From assembly GCF_002975205.1 (NCBI RefSeq), contig NZ_PCOC01000001.1:248001-312000 (forward strand): a stretch of 64,000 bases of DNA, given 5' to 3'. Shown here one piece after another: positions 62,536 through 64,000 of the stretch. A program made the translations under genes and the position numbers. The notes beneath the pieces were generated by a model. It worked only from the letters and a program-made list of their open reading frames with translations. It did no database searches and was not told the origin of the DNA. Every line of letters begins with the position of its first letter. Within the stretch, counting starts at the first letter, position 1. The DNA is from Ochrobactrum vermis. Lineage in GTDB: Bacteria > Pseudomonadota > Alphaproteobacteria > Rhizobiales > Rhizobiaceae.

Positions 62536-63396
62536 TTATGCCCTCCTGTATGAAGGGTGCCAGAATGTCATTTTGCGCTCGATCAACGCGATCAGCCCGT
62601 AAGAGAGCGACCCTGCAAGAGCGGCTACAAAGATTTCAGCCCAGACCATGTCGACATTCATGCGTCCGATTTCCGCGGATATGCGGAAACCCATACCGAC
62701 AATCGGCGTGCCGAAAAACTCGGCGACAATCGCACCAATCAGTGCCAGCGTGGAGTTGATCTTGAGCGCATTGAAAATGAAGGGCATGGCTGCTGGAAGG
62801 CGCAGTTTGATGAGCGTCTGCCAGTAGTTCGAGCCATAGGTCTGCATCAGGTCGCGTTCCATCGAACCACTTGCCGCAAGTCCCGCAACCGTGTTCACGA
62901 GCATGGGGAAGAAGGTCATGATGATGACAACCGCTGCCTTCGACTGCCAGTCGAAGCCGAACCACATCACCATGATCGGTGCGACACCCACGATGGGAAG
63001 GGCGGCAGCAAGATTGCCAAGCGGCAGCAAGCCTTTCCGCAAAAAGGGCACGCGATCAGCGATGATCGCCGTAATGAAGCCCAGTCCGCAGCCCGCGATA
63101 TAGCCGATGATAACGGCCTTCATGAACGTCTGCTGGAAGTCGGCCCACAGGATCGGAACCGAGCTCGTGATCCGCGCCCATATGACCGACGGGGCAGGCA
63201 GAAGCACCTGCGGCACGGCAAACAATCGAACGGTGACTTCCCAAAGGAGAAGCATCGCAATGCCGAAGAGGGCAGGGACGGCAATGTCCAGCAGCTTCTG
63301 GCTGTGCGGGTTGCGCGCCTTGAGGCTCGCTACCCAACCTACAATTGCCCATGAGACGGCAATCAGCGCGATAATGATTATGACGTTCATCATCAT
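62536..63396 (-). CDS. ABC transporter permease (NitT/TauT family)
   Basis: A 286-residue permease with about six helices. The EAA-like loop reads MQTYGSNYWQTLIKLRLPAA, preceded by ASGSMERD. Conserved FGIAMLLLWEVTVRLFAVPQ and PIVGVAPIMVMWFGFDWQSK at the start of the domain. Its ATG overlaps the stop of the upstream permease gene. Two permeases of the same family in tandem would form a heterodimeric channel for the binding protein encoded at 61425–62423. Confidence 0.9.
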   Translation of the reverse strand: MMMNVIIIIALIAVSWAIVGWVASLKARNPHSQKLLDIAVPALFGIAMLLLWEVTVRLFAVPQVLLPAPSVIWARITSSVPILWADFQQTFMKAVIIGYIAGCGLGFITAIIADRVPFLRKGLLPLGNLAAALPIVGVAPIMVMWFGFDWQSKAAVVIIMTFFPMLVNTVAGLAASGSMERDLMQTYGSNYWQTLIKLRLPAAMPFIFNALKINSTLALIGAIVAEFFGTPIVGMGFRISAEIGRMNVDMVWAEIFVAALAGSLSYGLIALIERKMTFWHPSYRRA

Positions 63397-64000
63397 GCCG
63401 CCGCCCTTTCTGGTCTTGCACCCATACGTCGGTTAACGATGCGTGCGATCAGTCCGACAAGTGCCACAAGCAGTCCCGCCATGATGGCCGCTGCGATGAG
63501 GGCGGCCCATATCTGAACCGTTTGACCGTAATAGGAACCAGCCAGCAAACGCGCGCCAAGACCTGCGACTGCACCCGTTGGCAGCTCACCGACGATCGCG
63601 CCCACAAGGCTGATGGCGACAGCAATTTGCATCGATGTGAACAGGAAGGGCATGGCCGCAGGCCAGCGCAGTTTCCAGAACACCTGATTGCGCGATGCAT
63701 TGTAAGTCCGCATGAGATCAAGATGCATGACATCGGGGGACCGCAGTCCCTTGACCATGCCCACGGCGACGGGGAAGAAGGAGAGATAAGTTGATATGAT
63801 GGCCTTTGGCAGCAGGCCCGAAATGCCGATGGCATTCAGCACCACAATAATCATTGGTGCGATGGCGAGGATCGGGATTGTCTGCGAGGTGATAATCCAT
63901 GGCATCAGGCTTTTATCGAGTGTGCGTGAATGCACGATGCCGACAGCGAGCAGCACACCAAGTGCTGACCCCAGTACGAAGCCGAGCAATGTTGAAGAGA
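63393..64000 (-). CDS. ABC transporter permease (NitT/TauT family), 5' end outside window
   Basis: The C-terminal ~202 residues of a second permease. Seen: LMPWIITSQTIPILAIAPMI, LPKAIISTYLSFFPVAVGMV and the EAA loop MRTYNASRNQVFWKLRWPAA. The frame is open to the right edge, so the N terminus and probably an ATPase gene lie beyond. Overlaps the next permease gene by four bases. Confidence 0.88.
   Translation of the reverse strand, partial: SSTLLGFVLGSALGVLLAVGIVHSRTLDKSLMPWIITSQTIPILAIAPMIIVVLNAIGISGLLPKAIISTYLSFFPVAVGMVKGLRSPDVMHLDLMRTYNASRNQVFWKLRWPAAMPFLFTSMQIAVAISLVGAIVGELPTGAVAGLGARLLAGSYYGQTVQIWAALIAAAIMAGLLVALVGLIARIVNRRMGARPERAAA

Overview
The window looks like a chromosomal segment from an alphaproteobacterium of the Brucella/Ochrobactrum (Brucellaceae) group. 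Four things point there: the order murA – small basic protein – DUF2948 – hisD – UPF0262 – low-Mr phosphatase – infA – maf – yacG; a ureDA-ureJ-BCEFG urease operon; moderately high GC; and GCATGATCC…GGATCATGC-type intergenic palindromes typical of Rhizobiales. I see no transposase, integrase, phage gene, CRISPR array or rRNA. Three tRNA genes are present: Phe(GAA), Thr(GGT) and Arg(ACG).

Left part (1–24.5 kb). The window opens in a c-di-GMP phosphodiesterase (EAL) gene. A copper efflux ATPase (copA) follows behind a textbook CueR promoter; cueR itself lies 10 kb away at 13.3–13.7 kb. Between them are a minus-strand sugar operon (ribose-type ABC transporter, PfkB kinase, GatZ/KbaZ-like enzyme), its divergent LacI regulator, and membrane PQQ glucose dehydrogenase (gcd). 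The sugar operon best fits D-tagatose or a related ketose: import, phosphorylation, then 4-epimerisation. Next come a YehZYXW-type osmoprotectant ABC system, glutamate dehydrogenase and the soxBDAG sarcosine oxidase operon.

Middle part (24.6–39.8 kb). This is a large catabolic cluster with an IclR regulator. It encodes a carbohydrate ABC importer and nearly all of the non-phosphorylative L-fucose pathway: mutarotase, lactonase, L-fuconate dehydratase, SDR dehydrogenase and FAH-family hydrolase, ending in pyruvate and lactate. Several genes in it have no obvious place in that pathway: a class III CoA-transferase translationally coupled to a solute-binding-protein-like gene without a signal peptide, a second enolase-superfamily enzyme, a Gfo/Idh oxidoreductase and a MaoC-like hydratase. 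A small DMT transporter gene follows.

Right part (39.9–64 kb). A housekeeping block (tRNA-Phe, yacG, maf, infA, phosphatase, UPF0262, hisD, DUF2948, murA, a 59-residue basic protein, tRNA-Thr) leads to a DUF2189 membrane protein gene and the urease operon with an embedded ureJ/hupE nickel-transport gene. The last urease gene, ureG, ends exactly where the convergent photolyase gene ends. Then come tRNA-Arg, an orphan sensor histidine kinase, an RND efflux pair (adaptor and transporter), and an NMT1/THI5-type ABC transporter whose second permease runs off the right edge.

All calls come from reading the sequence and recalled family knowledge; no database search was run.
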